A stretch of DNA of 64,000 nt from the NCBI RefSeq assembly GCF_003885045.1, contig NZ_RHJS01000002.1:496001-560000 (forward strand). Direction: 5' to 3'. Position 1 is the first letter of the stretch. The number at the start of each line of letters is the position of its first letter. The stretch is from Schaedlerella arabinosiphila (GTDB lineage Bacteria > Bacillota > Clostridia > Lachnospirales > Lachnospiraceae). Positions 7,850 through 15,653 of this stretch are shown here, one piece after another. The position numbers were made by a program, and so were the translations under genes. The notes below the pieces were generated by a model. It was given only the letters and a program-made list of their open reading frames with translations, was not told where the DNA came from and made no database searches.

Positions 7850-8756
7850 ATGAAGGATAAACTCGAAAATATCAGGAAGGAGATTTTTTTATTAATTTAC
7901 TTCGATTAAAAGTAAATAATACTTCGGAATTTCAAGGTTCGTATGAAAGAATAAATAACTTCTATCGTCAAATAATGATTTTACTGGAATCTTCAAAGAG
8001 CAAAGATGATAAGCTTTTCAGGCGATTCGAGACGAAGTAAATGAAGCTATTGGTAAAGAGTGGAGAAAAATGTGTTCGGCTGATAAAAAAGATTATTTGA
8101 AAGAGCATATTGTCAAGAACTCAGAACGATGTGGGAGAATGATTGACAATTATCGAACACAAACAATAGCACCGTATCAGCTTGATAGCAATGCCGATTA
8201 CTTGGTAGCACGTACATTTAAGCAGATAAAAAAGGAAGGCGTATTTAATGTACTTGCACACTCTGCGAACAGAGAATTAAGCAGCTGGGATGCAACACTT
8301 GAATTGCTCTGGATATTTAAAGACTGGGTTGAAAATAATAGAGGATGGGATGAAGTATTATCCGCTTCTACAAGTAAAAGGGAAAAGTCGTTGCAAAGAC
8401 TTTTGCATCTTTCGGGGAAATATTATTGCAGACAAAATAACATAGACATGACTTTTGAGGCAAATGAAGGTCCGGGTTCGGTTGATTTGAAGATGAGCAG
8501 AGGAAACGATAAGACTGTTGTTGAGATAAAACTCTCTTCAAATGCTGACTATATTCATGGGTATGAAGAACAGATTGAGCAATATGCCAAATCAGAAGGA
8601 ACAACACAAAGAGTATTTGTGTATGTGAAAGTTGGAAATCCTGGACGAGATAAAAGGATAGAGGAACTTCATGCATCAAGACTAAATAACGGGGAAAATC
8701 CGCCGGAACTTTTTATCATAGATTCTCAGGAACAAACGTCAGCGAGCAAGAGATAA
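7850..8756 (+). pseudogene. PD-(D/E)XK nuclease-like gene with frameshifts
   Basis: The longest intact frame is 8070-8756 (228 codons), but the similarity of style extends upstream in two other frames. There is an opening MKDKLENIRKEI (ATG 7850), then LLRLKVNNTSEFQGSYERIN and FYRQIMILLESSKSKDDKLF to about 8018, then QAIRDEVNEAIGKEWRKM in the frame of the intact part. One break lies in a run of seven Ts near 7881 and another near 8018. The C-terminal part has a nuclease-like core, VDLKMSRGNDKTVVEIKL (Asp, then Glu-x-Lys), as in PD-(D/E)XK restriction-type enzymes. Next to the Vsr-like fragment it suggests a decayed restriction system. A shortened but translated product from 8070 cannot be excluded. 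Confidence 0.5.
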
Positions 8757-8770
8757 TATATTATTAACAA

Positions 8771-8791
8771 TTGTGCAGACGGTCTGCACAA
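8771..8791. repeat. 21-base palindrome, left of yhcG
   Basis: TTGTGCAGAC, a central G, then GTCTGCACAA. It lies just upstream of the YhcG gene's ribosome site. A second copy with a C at the centre follows the gene at once (9824-9844), so each is the exact reverse complement of the other. Confidence 0.85.
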
Positions 8792-8808
8792 TTTGGAAGG
8801 AAGGTAAT

Positions 8809-9822
8809 ATGCTTATAACATCGAATGAGTATTTGCAAGCAGTACAAGAAATAAATGATTATGTGAATCAGGCTAAATATAGAGCATCCGTTAGTGTGAA
8901 TAGTGAAGTGCTGAAAACAAACTTGTTCATTGGAAGTGTGATTATTCGTAACTCCGAATGGGGTAATAAATTCGTTGATAATTTATCTAAGGATATGAGG
9001 TTGAAATATCCCGGTGCAAAAGGGTATTCTGTTCGAAATTTAAAGTATATGAAGAAGTTTGCACAGATTTTCTCTGAGGATGATGTAGATAAGTATGGAT
9101 TGGCAAGGATTACTTGGAGCCATCATCAAGTGTTGATGAGTAAGGTGTCAAGCAAAGAAGAATATGTATGGTATTTGGAAAAAGTTTTAGAGCATGGATG
9201 GTCGGTAGATGAATTGGCATCCCAGGTGAAGAGCCAGTTGTATGAGAGGCAAGTTGTGGCAAATAAGATTTCAAATTTTGAAAACAGATTGCCTATTGAA
9301 CAAAAGGATATTGTTCTAAGTACTATGAAAGATCCATATATGTTTGATTTTATCGATTATACAGAGGATATGTTGGAAACAGATATAGAAAATGAGTTGG
9401 TAAGGAATGTTACTTCACTATTGATGGAATTAGGAACCGGTTTTGCCTTTATGGGACAGCAGTATCATCTAGAGATTGGCGGAAAAGATTTTTACATTGA
9501 CCTTCTTTTCTATAATACAAAGCTTAGATGTTATGTAGCGATTGATTTAAAGACAGGTGATTTTAAGCCGGAGCAAGCAGGGAAAATGAATTTCTATTTG
9601 TCAGCTCTGGACGATTTGGTTAAATCTCCAGACGATAATCCATCTGTTGGACTGATATTATGTAGAGATGAGAATAGAACCATTGCAGAATATGCGTTAA
9701 GAGATATGTCGAAACCTATTGGTGTGAGCGAATATCATTTGTGCACAGATCTTCCGCTGGATTTGAAAAGTGCTTTACCGGATCCGGAGGAGATTAGGAG
9801 TAGGATTGATATGAAAAAATAA
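8809..9822 (+). CDS. yhcG: YhcG/DUF1016-family PDDEXK nuclease
   Basis: A 337-residue protein with the two-domain YhcG layout: an N-terminal DUF1016_N helical domain (residues about 8-150; VSVNSEVLKTNLFIGSVI, RNLKYMKKFAQIF, ARITWSHHQVLM) and a C-terminal PDDEXK_4 nuclease domain. In that domain GGKDFYIDLLFYNTKLRCYV, AIDLKTGDFKPEQAGKMNFY supplies Asp, Asp and Lys of the active site and the Q-x3-K-x2-F-Y helix. The ATG at 8809 is used because GGAAGGAAGG precedes it; an upstream in-frame ATG lies inside the palindrome. The family is linked to mobile elements and defence islands; its cellular role is not settled. It is the only intact gene among broken neighbours. Confidence 0.85.
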   Translation: MLITSNEYLQAVQEINDYVNQAKYRASVSVNSEVLKTNLFIGSVIIRNSEWGNKFVDNLSKDMRLKYPGAKGYSVRNLKYMKKFAQIFSEDDVDKYGLARITWSHHQVLMSKVSSKEEYVWYLEKVLEHGWSVDELASQVKSQLYERQVVANKISNFENRLPIEQKDIVLSTMKDPYMFDFIDYTEDMLETDIENELVRNVTSLLMELGTGFAFMGQQYHLEIGGKDFYIDLLFYNTKLRCYVAIDLKTGDFKPEQAGKMNFYLSALDDLVKSPDDNPSVGLILCRDENRTIAEYALRDMSKPIGVSEYHLCTDLPLDLKSALPDPEEIRSRIDMKK

Positions 9823-9823
9823 A

Positions 9824-9844
9824 TTGTGCAGACCGTCTGCACAA
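9824..9844. repeat. 21-base palindrome, right of yhcG
   Basis: TTGTGCAGAC, a central C, then GTCTGCACAA, starting one base after the yhcG stop. Transcribed, it would form a ten-pair hairpin. See the matching copy at 8771-8791. Confidence 0.85.
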
Positions 9845-9986
9845 ATGAATTAGAAAGAGTTTCATGATAACACCATGATAACAAAAATTCTAAAAACCTC
9901 AGATACAGGGTGCATATAAAAGAAAAAACAACCGAAAAAGCTTTGAAAATCACACAAAATCACTCCCATTTCTCCCAAAGAAAACC

Positions 9987-11042
9987 GTGAGGGTGGTAGA
10001 AGGACTCCGAAAAGAAGATTTTGGATACTGAGTTCAAAAGTGATTTGAAATGTTACCCGGATTACGATTTGATAGAAGAAATTGTAGGTATGTCTAATAC
10101 GGCAGGAGGATTTCTCTTCCTTGGAGTTGAGGATGATGGCATGATTACCGGAGTTCATAAAAAGCATATAGATTCCATTGGTGTTATGGCATTGATTGCA
10201 AACAGCACGGTTCCGCCAATTTCTGTAAGAGCAGAAATTATTACGGAAGAGAATTTGGATGTCCTGAAAATTGAAGTGCCGAGAAGCCGCGGCGTTGTAT
10301 CAACTGCATCTGGTAAAATTCTAAGAAGAAGGCTAAAATTTGACGGCAGTCCGGAAGTGATTCCCATGTATTCCTATGAAATCCCATCACGGCTGGCAGA
10401 GTTGGGAATGCTTGACTATTCAGCCCAGCCCCTTGCAGGGGCTACATTGGATGATCTTGAGAGGGGTCTATTGTATATGGAAGACCCTGGCCGGATTATT
10501 CAGAGTCTACAAGCAGAAATGTGAGATTATTTATTCAAAGAGCGAAAGCGGATATGCCATTTGCAAAGTTTGTCGCAGAGGAACAAAACAGGCGGGGAAA
10601 ACCGTTGTCTATCTATACTTTAATGATTCTTTCAGTTTTGAACAATGAAAGAAGAAGTACTGTGGATCGAATAGTAGAATTGACAAATTTGAGCGGGAAT
10701 AAGGTGAGCTCTGCAATAGAAGCTATGATAGAGTTGGGATTGATAGAAGCGTCCGGGAAAGGAAATAACCGTACGTATATTCTGGGGAAAAAAATTTATC
10801 GGGAAAACAAGAAAGGCATTCAATATGTTCGTCAGACGGACATTGACAGTATCAGATATCCGGAATTAGTAATGAAACTTGCGGATACTCAAAATGGGAT
10901 CATTACAAAGCAGGATGTTGCTGAACGGCTAAAAGTAACTCCTTCCCAGGCATATACGATAATCAAAAAATTGCAGGATGAAGGCCGTCTGGAATTATTG
11001 TGTGGCGGAAAGTATTCCAAGTATAGAGTAGTTTCATTCTAG
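9987..11042 (+). pseudogene. AlbA_2/Schlafen-type DNA-binding regulator, broken
   Basis: Three pieces in different frames add up to a shortened RecG-like AlbA_2 protein. A start MRVVEGLRKED from GTG 9987 runs out of frame within a T run near 10016. The next frame gives DTEFKSDLKCYPDYDLIEEI, GMSNTAGGFLFLGVEDDG and the rest of an AlbA_2 domain, ending at 10524. A further frame from 10521 carries a C-terminal winged helix (FAKFVAEEQNRRGKPLSIY, LMILSVLNNERRSTVDRIV, IITKQDVAERLKVTPSQAY). The usual central ATPase-like segment of such proteins is absent, suggesting an internal deletion as well. The two larger frames overlap by ATGA and could still be translated separately. Confidence 0.6.
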
Positions 11043-11097
11043 TATAACCTTGCTCATCCATTTGCAATGCTGTTTATCGCAATATATTGCTGAAAAG

Positions 11098-11201
11098 ATG
11101 ACACTGGAAGACAATACAGAGATTGTCCATTCAGAACGATTGGAAAATGGGGAGGTAAAGGTGTATATTGAAACCCCGGATGAAAAGGTCTGCTTTCATA
11201 G
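11098..11201 (+). repeat. 104-base partial copy of the gene at 14669
   Basis: This stretch matches 14684-14787 with two mismatches in 104 bases. It corresponds to codons 6-40 of the small gene at 14669, without its start or end. It lies in the otherwise empty gap between the AlbA_2 remnant and the AEC transporter. Confidence 0.85.
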
Positions 11202-11317
11202 CATCCAGCCTATCAACAGATAGCATAATATGTATTTTATTCTGCCGGATGTCTGTGGTATAATTCCATCGAACAGCGAAAGAAAATATTCTATGAATAG
11301 AAAGCGGAGGTTGTCCG

Positions 11318-12232
11318 ATGGAGATTGTAGTGCTGCTGCTCAGGCAGAATCTGGTGATGCTTGTATATATGATGATTGGTTATTACCTGTATAAAAAGAA
11401 GCTGGTCAGCGCCGGAGGAAGCGCGGATATCGGCAGGATCCTGCTGTATATCGTTATGCCGGCGGCAATCCTGAAATCCTATCTTGCGGATTTTTCGCGG
11501 GAGCGCTTAGAAGGGCTTTTTGTATCCTTCCTGGCCGCTCTGCTGTCGCTTCTGCTTTCGATTGCCGCGGCCCGGATCGCATTTTCAAAAGAACAGGGAA
11601 TCGAACGGTTCGGAGCCGCATTTTCCAACGCAGGGTTCATCGGGATTCCGCTGGTACAGATGACCCTGGGGGAAGAAGCGGTATTCTATGTCTCTTCCTA
11701 TGTTGCGCTGCTGAACATCCTGCAGTGGACATACGGGCTGGTCACGATCACGGGCGACCGGTCTTTGATTTCCGTGAAAAGGCTCAGGACCAATCCGATC
11801 CTCCTCAGCTTTCTGGCAGGCATCGCATTGTTCCTGCTTCCGGTATCCCTCCCGGAGACCGCGGAAAATGTGGTCGGTACGATCGCAGCCATGAACGGCC
11901 CGCTGGCCATGATCGTATTGGGAGTCTACCTGGGGCAGGTTCCGCTCCGGTCGTTGTTTTCCGGCCGTGTGGTTTACCGCTGTGCTCTGGTGCGGCTCAT
12001 AGTGATCCCGGTTTTGACGATGGCGCTGCTGTTTGTGTTTCCGGAAAAATATCATATGCTGAAGCTGACGATCCTGATCGCCGCTTCGGCTCCGGTGGGC
12101 TCCAACGTGTCAATCTTCGCTCAGCTGTACGGGCAGGATTATATGCAGTCCGTGAAAGAGGTGACGCTCAGTACGCTGCTGTGTATCATCACGCTTCCGC
12201 TGATCCTTGGAATCGCGGATTATGTGTTGTGA
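11318..12232 (+). CDS. AEC-family (auxin efflux carrier-like) transporter
   Basis: A 304-residue integral membrane protein with about ten hydrophobic segments. It begins with a helix carrying MLVYMMIGYYLYKKKLVS and has the conserved mid-region AAFSNAGFIGIPLVQMTLGE and the later helix with APVGSNVSIFAQLYGQDY, both hallmarks of the AEC family. Such transporters move organic acids such as malate or other anions across the cytoplasmic membrane; the substrate is not known here. GCGGAGG precedes the ATG. Its 3' end overlaps the 3' end of the converging LysR gene by 13 bases, a tail-to-tail pair in which the regulator may control the transporter. Confidence 0.88.
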   Translation: MEIVVLLLRQNLVMLVYMMIGYYLYKKKLVSAGGSADIGRILLYIVMPAAILKSYLADFSRERLEGLFVSFLAALLSLLLSIAAARIAFSKEQGIERFGAAFSNAGFIGIPLVQMTLGEEAVFYVSSYVALLNILQWTYGLVTITGDRSLISVKRLRTNPILLSFLAGIALFLLPVSLPETAENVVGTIAAMNGPLAMIVLGVYLGQVPLRSLFSGRVVYRCALVRLIVIPVLTMALLFVFPEKYHMLKLTILIAASAPVGSNVSIFAQLYGQDYMQSVKEVTLSTLLCIITLPLILGIADYVL

Positions 12233-13134
12233 AGCGGCTGAACGGACGTAACAGGATGCGCTTGAGTATATTCTTTGAAATAGCGGACGATCACATCACG
12301 GCAGGTCCGGACCGCGGAGGTCTGGAAACTTTCCGGATTCCAGGACAGCATCAAAAATCGTTCCATGGGCATCCCGGAGACCGCTTTGAGAGACATGGAA
12401 GGGGTAAGAAAATCATGCCATGTATATTCCGGGATAAACGCGATCCCGGGGCCGAGCGGAAGGAGATCCCGCATGACAGCCGGCGTATCCGCGACGGTTG
12501 TGACATTTGGCGAAAAATGATAGCGTTCACAGTAATGCCGTACAATGGAGGTCAGGTTGGTTCCGGAAACCAGCTCTGAGAAGGATTCACTGCGGATCTC
12601 GTCCAGAGTCAGGGCAGAACGATCCGCCAGCCTGTGGTTGGAGGGAAGGACCGCCTTGATGGGCTCCCGCAGAAGAAAGATCCGGCTGTTACTGTCCGGC
12701 AGGAGGGTGTGCACGGAGGTCAGGGACAATGCCGGGAGCGGGCCATTCGGGGAGGGTGGCTGCTGTGTGATCTGCAGGCGGATGCCCGGATCCGTTTCCT
12801 GGATCCGCCGGACGATGGCAGGAAGGAGCATGGAGGCGGAGCCTACATAGAGGGAGACCGTCTGATCCTTGCTGGATTTCAGCTCATCCAGTTCCAGCCG
12901 GGCATTGTCAAGGGCAGTAAAGACCTGTTCCACATAACGGAGGAAGATCGTGCCGGCGTGGTTCAGGCAGATTCCTTTCCCCTGGCGGTCGAACAGAGAA
13001 CAGCCAAGCTCGGTTTCCAGACGTTTCAGGGTCTGGCTTAAGGAGGGCTGGGCGATGTGCAGCTTCTGCGCTGTTTTTGAAAGCTGCTGTGTACGGGCGA
13101 CTTCACGAAAATATTTTAACTGTAGTAAATCCAT
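12220..13134 (-). CDS. LysR-family transcriptional regulator
   Basis: A 304-residue regulator. The N-terminal winged helix occupies residues 1-60 (LLQLKYFREVARTQQLSKTA, LHIAQPSLSQTLKRLETELG, LFDRQGKGICLNHAG) and a substrate-binding domain of two lobes follows from about residue 90. GAGGT lies four bases before the ATG on the reverse strand. It converges on the AEC transporter gene and the two coding ends overlap. LysR proteins bind upstream of target promoters and respond to a small molecule; the upstream side faces the SGNH hydrolase gene, so that promoter is also a candidate target. Confidence 0.9.
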   Translation of the reverse strand: MDLLQLKYFREVARTQQLSKTAQKLHIAQPSLSQTLKRLETELGCSLFDRQGKGICLNHAGTIFLRYVEQVFTALDNARLELDELKSSKDQTVSLYVGSASMLLPAIVRRIQETDPGIRLQITQQPPSPNGPLPALSLTSVHTLLPDSNSRIFLLREPIKAVLPSNHRLADRSALTLDEIRSESFSELVSGTNLTSIVRHYCERYHFSPNVTTVADTPAVMRDLLPLGPGIAFIPEYTWHDFLTPSMSLKAVSGMPMERFLMLSWNPESFQTSAVRTCRDVIVRYFKEYTQAHPVTSVQPLHNT

Positions 13135-13277
13135 AGATACCTCACAGATGATTGAAAATGATATATGGCTGCGATACTATTATAGTAAAAGCGGCAGCGC
13201 GCGGCAAGACTTTCTGATACATCCGGTTCACGGAAAAATCGTTACATGAAATGAAAAGCCACATGATGGCACCGTGA

Positions 13278-13310
13278 GCAGTGGATAGTCTGCACCTGCG
13301 TTCGGAACAG
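13278..13310 (+). repeat. Structured intergenic element, shortened copy C
   Basis: GCAGTGGATAGTCTGC followed directly by ACCTGCGTTCGGAAC. Compared with copy A at 4.46 kb, the 18 bases between TCTGC and ACCTGC (second inner hairpin arm and right arm of the outer stem) are missing, so this copy could not form the full three-way junction. It lies about 30 bases before the SGNH hydrolase gene. Confidence 0.5.
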
Positions 13311-13340
13311 TTATAGATGATAAAAGAGAGGAGAAACTAA

Positions 13341-14012
13341 ATGGAAACAATGGAAATCATTCAGGGATTCATGAAAAAGGAACAGCAGGAGAAGATCGAG
13401 AAGTACCGTGTTTTGAATGAGACGGTAAAAAAGGGAAAAATTTTGTTTACCGGTTCTTCATTGATGGAACAGTTTCCAATCCATGAGCTGATGATGAACG
13501 AGGGGTTGGGACTGACCATTTACAACCGCGGAGTCGGAGGCTTTACAACTTCGGATATGCTGGAAAATATGGAGGAACAGATTTTCGGTACGGAACCGTC
13601 CAAAATTTTTATCAATATCGGAACCAATGACATCAGCGATGCATCACGGTCATTTGAGGCGGTTTTGGAATCCATGCTGGAGAACTATGAAAGAATTCTG
13701 ACGCAGATCAAGGAGCGTCTGCCGGAAACAGAGGTTTATATGATGGCTTATTACCCGGTCAATGAGACGGATAAGGTTCCGGAGACGGAATGGGCGGGGG
13801 AGATGTTTGCCAACCGCAATAACCGGAACCTTCCGATCGCGAATGAGGCGGTGAAGAAGCTGGCGGAAAAGATGGGATATCATTATATTGATGTCAATGC
13901 CGGATTGTGCGACGAACGCGGAATGCTCAGGAGAGAGTTTACGGTGGAAGGGATTCATATGTACGCAAATGGCTACCAGGTGGTTCTTAAGAATCTGAAG
14001 CCGTATCTGTAG
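13341..14012 (+). CDS. SGNH/GDSL-family hydrolase (esterase or lipase-like)
   Basis: A 223-residue hydrolase without a signal peptide. Block I is FTGSSLMEQF with the likely nucleophile Ser40 (GSSL in place of GDSL), block II includes YNRGVGGFTTSDML, block III INIGTNDIS and block V GIHMYANGYQV, where the usual Asp of DxxH is replaced by Glu or Gly but the His is kept. Such enzymes deacylate lipids, acetylated sugars or esters. GAGAGGAG precedes the ATG. The gene stands alone, with the LysR gene diverging upstream across about 200 bases, and with decayed sequence downstream. Confidence 0.82.
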   Translation: METMEIIQGFMKKEQQEKIEKYRVLNETVKKGKILFTGSSLMEQFPIHELMMNEGLGLTIYNRGVGGFTTSDMLENMEEQIFGTEPSKIFINIGTNDISDASRSFEAVLESMLENYERILTQIKERLPETEVYMMAYYPVNETDKVPETEWAGEMFANRNNRNLPIANEAVKKLAEKMGYHYIDVNAGLCDERGMLRREFTVEGIHMYANGYQVVLKNLKPYL

Positions 14013-14208
14013 GCAGAAATTTGGGATAGTAGCCCCAGCTGCACATCCGGAAGCCTGCCTGACAGAGGGGATGCCCATCTTTGTCCAGAGAGATGTCCTC
14101 GGGGATGCCGTCCAAGGTTCCCCGCCTCTTATTGAGGTCGATCAGGGCGTTGGGAAGAAGAGAGGAACGGGCATATTGCTCCCTGGGGCCGCCCCAAAAC
14201 CGATCCAT
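13987..14208 (-). pseudogene. Possible transposase fragment
   Basis: The reverse strand encodes DRFWGGPREQYARSSLLPNA then GIPEDISLDKDGHPLCQAGF and MCSWGYYPK, resembling the middle zone of IS1182- or ISL3-like transposases, where a D-x-DGxPLC-x-AGxxM motif precedes the catalytic end. No start context or remaining domains are present, and its 3' end overlaps the SGNH gene. I rate this as a plausible but weak reading. Confidence 0.3.
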
Positions 14209-14431
14209 AAAATCGAAATAGGAGCCGAGAGGCGGCGGAACTCTATCAGAGCGATTTTGAGGATCACATCGGGAAGAAGGGATGCCGGGCCGGGGCGGTG
14301 AAGCCGCGGTGCCCGAGGAAGCCGGTTGCCGGTTCTATGTAAAAAAGATAACGGTAAAGAATATAGGCAGAAGGTAGGATACAGATGTGTATGTAGGCTT
14401 TCTGCCTTTTTTGTGCACGTACAGGTGGAAT

Positions 14432-14515
14432 TTTTTTCTGAATTTTGAAATCGACCTGTTGGGCAGCACGGCAATCGTGGGACAAAATGGATCTGGAAAG
14501 ACAACTCTGGCTAAG
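14432..14515 (+). pseudogene. ABC transporter ATPase fragment (Walker A only)
   Basis: About 28 codons read FEIDLLGSTAIVGQNGSGKTTLAKF, the beta strand and Walker A loop of an ABC ATPase. After this the translation loses any similarity and no signature or Walker B motif follows. The 86-codon frame that contains it (14387-14647) lacks a ribosome site. It is a scrap of a larger gene left by rearrangement. Confidence 0.6.
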
Positions 14516-14668
14516 TTTTCTTCCAGCAAGTTTTACGAAATCCGACTATATTTTTTAGAATCGATAGCATATAATGAGTCTGTGATAAACTGGATTTTGT
14601 GTAAGAGAAAACGAAAGGATGTAGCTGAATTTTACGAATCATTCTAAAGCCAGAGAGGAGGAGCAGTT

Positions 14669-14938
14669 ATGATGTATCCATTTATGACACTGGAAGATAA
14701 TACAGAGATTGTCCATTCAGAACGATTGGAAAATGGGGAGGTAAAGGTGTATATTGAAACCCCGGATGAAAAGGACTGCTTTCATAGAATGACTTGTTAT
14801 CTTCCGTCTTATCGTATTGAGGTTGACGGTTATTCAGAAAAAGAAATTCAATATTTTATGGACATAATAAAATCTACAGCAAATCTGATTATTGAGTTTT
14901 CAAAAGAAGGAGGATTTATGAATGCCTCGGGCTTTTAG
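14669..14938 (+). CDS. Small conserved Clostridia protein, unknown function
   Basis: An 89-residue acidic protein beginning MMYPFMTLEDNTEIVHSERL and ending FSKEGGFMNASGF. The pattern (YPFMTLxDxTEIVHSE at the start, CYLPSY, STANLI, AxEGGFxNASGF at the end) recurs in small proteins I recall from Clostridia, often beside mobile elements, but no function is known to me. GAGAGGAGGAG precedes the ATG. A 104-base piece of the same gene lies 3.6 kb upstream, so this gene or its vehicle has been duplicated. Confidence 0.6.
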   Translation: MMYPFMTLEDNTEIVHSERLENGEVKVYIETPDEKDCFHRMTCYLPSYRIEVDGYSEKEIQYFMDIIKSTANLIIEFSKEGGFMNASGF

Positions 14939-14967
14939 GATTGGTTCTTACTGGATATATTTTTGGG

Positions 14968-15063
14968 TTACTATTTACAGTCAGATAAAAACTGTCAATC
15001 AGCTTCTTACAAGCTTCGCTTGACGAATCTGACTGCCATTTTTTATCAGACTGTGAATAGTAA
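14968..15063. repeat. Imperfect inverted repeat, MITE-like, about 96 bases
   Basis: TTACTATTTACAGTCAGATA near 14968-14987 is complementary, with few mismatches, to TATCAGACTGTGAATAGTAA near 15044-15063; the pairing continues into adjacent A and T runs. The loop is about 50 bases and holds a smaller hairpin AAGCTTCGCTT. It lies between the small conserved gene and the MarR promoter. It could be a miniature transposon end pair or a long terminator. Confidence 0.6.
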
Positions 15064-15093
15064 CATTTTTGGGCAAATGAAGGTAGACCGAAC

Positions 15094-15134
15094 TTGACAT
15101 TTTCCAGGATATTTATTATACTTAGGTTACTAAG
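15094..15134 (+). promoter_or_regulatory. MarR operon promoter with dyad operator
   Basis: TTGACA (15094-15099) and TATACT (15117-15122) are spaced by 17 bases. CTTAG-GTTA-CTAAG (15121-15134) overlaps the -10 end and is a short perfect dyad; a related CTTAGGAAACTAA occurs at 15624-15636 before the MATE gene. MarR proteins usually bind such dyads, so both genes are probably repressed by the MarR product. Confidence 0.65.
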
Positions 15135-15152
15135 TGATTAAAGGGGAGAGAT

Positions 15153-15575
15153 ATGGAACATGATAAACACGCAGCACGTTATGTCAGCAAGTTGTCAAAT
15201 AAATTACGCAGAAAAATTGATGCTTTTTCAAGTAGGGAATCTTTCAGCGGTTCTCAAGGGCGAGTGCTGCATTTTATTTTAGCTCAAAGCAATGATGTTT
15301 TTCAAAAAGATATAGAAGAGGAATATAGCTTGCGCCCGCCAACAGCGACCGAACTGCTGAAAAAAATGGAGAAAAACGGCTTGATCTATCGGGAAGCTAT
15401 GGCAAGTGACGCAAGAATGAAACGAATCGTTGTCAGTGAAAAAGCATTGCAGTATAAGGATATGGTGATAGCAGATATTACCGCACTGGAAGAGGAACTA
15501 ACAAAAGATATTTCGCAAAATGAGTTGGATATTTTTTTCAAAGTAATTGAAAAAATGCTTGATAACATTTCGTGA
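15153..15575 (+). CDS. MarR-family transcriptional regulator
   Basis: A 140-residue winged-helix regulator. It contains the MarR recognition region around residues 35-90 (SGSQGRVLHFILAQSNDVFQ, LRPPTATELLKKMEKNGLIY, REAMASDARMKRIVVS, the wing with a DxRxKR-type motif). The start follows GGGGAGAG. A MATE efflux gene follows 78 bases later, the common MarR-MATE (MepR/MepA-like) pairing in which the regulator is released by a drug or aromatic compound. Here the pump gene is broken, so the regulator may have lost its main target. Confidence 0.88.
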   Translation: MEHDKHAARYVSKLSNKLRRKIDAFSSRESFSGSQGRVLHFILAQSNDVFQKDIEEEYSLRPPTATELLKKMEKNGLIYREAMASDARMKRIVVSEKALQYKDMVIADITALEEELTKDISQNELDIFFKVIEKMLDNIS

Positions 15576-15653
15576 AAGTGTTAAGGCTGTCGATAAATCG
15601 GCAGCTACATTTTAAAATATAAACTTAGGAAACTAACAAATGGAGGTATCACT

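Noticed and set aside
11725..12579. 284-codon plus-strand frame across the AEC/LysR junction
   Set aside because: It overlaps two real genes out of frame and its sequence is Gly/Arg/Asp-rich without any domain.
14142..14504. Minus-strand frame of 120 codons
   Set aside because: Mostly Pro/Ser/Leu-rich, crosses several fragments and lacks a ribosome site.
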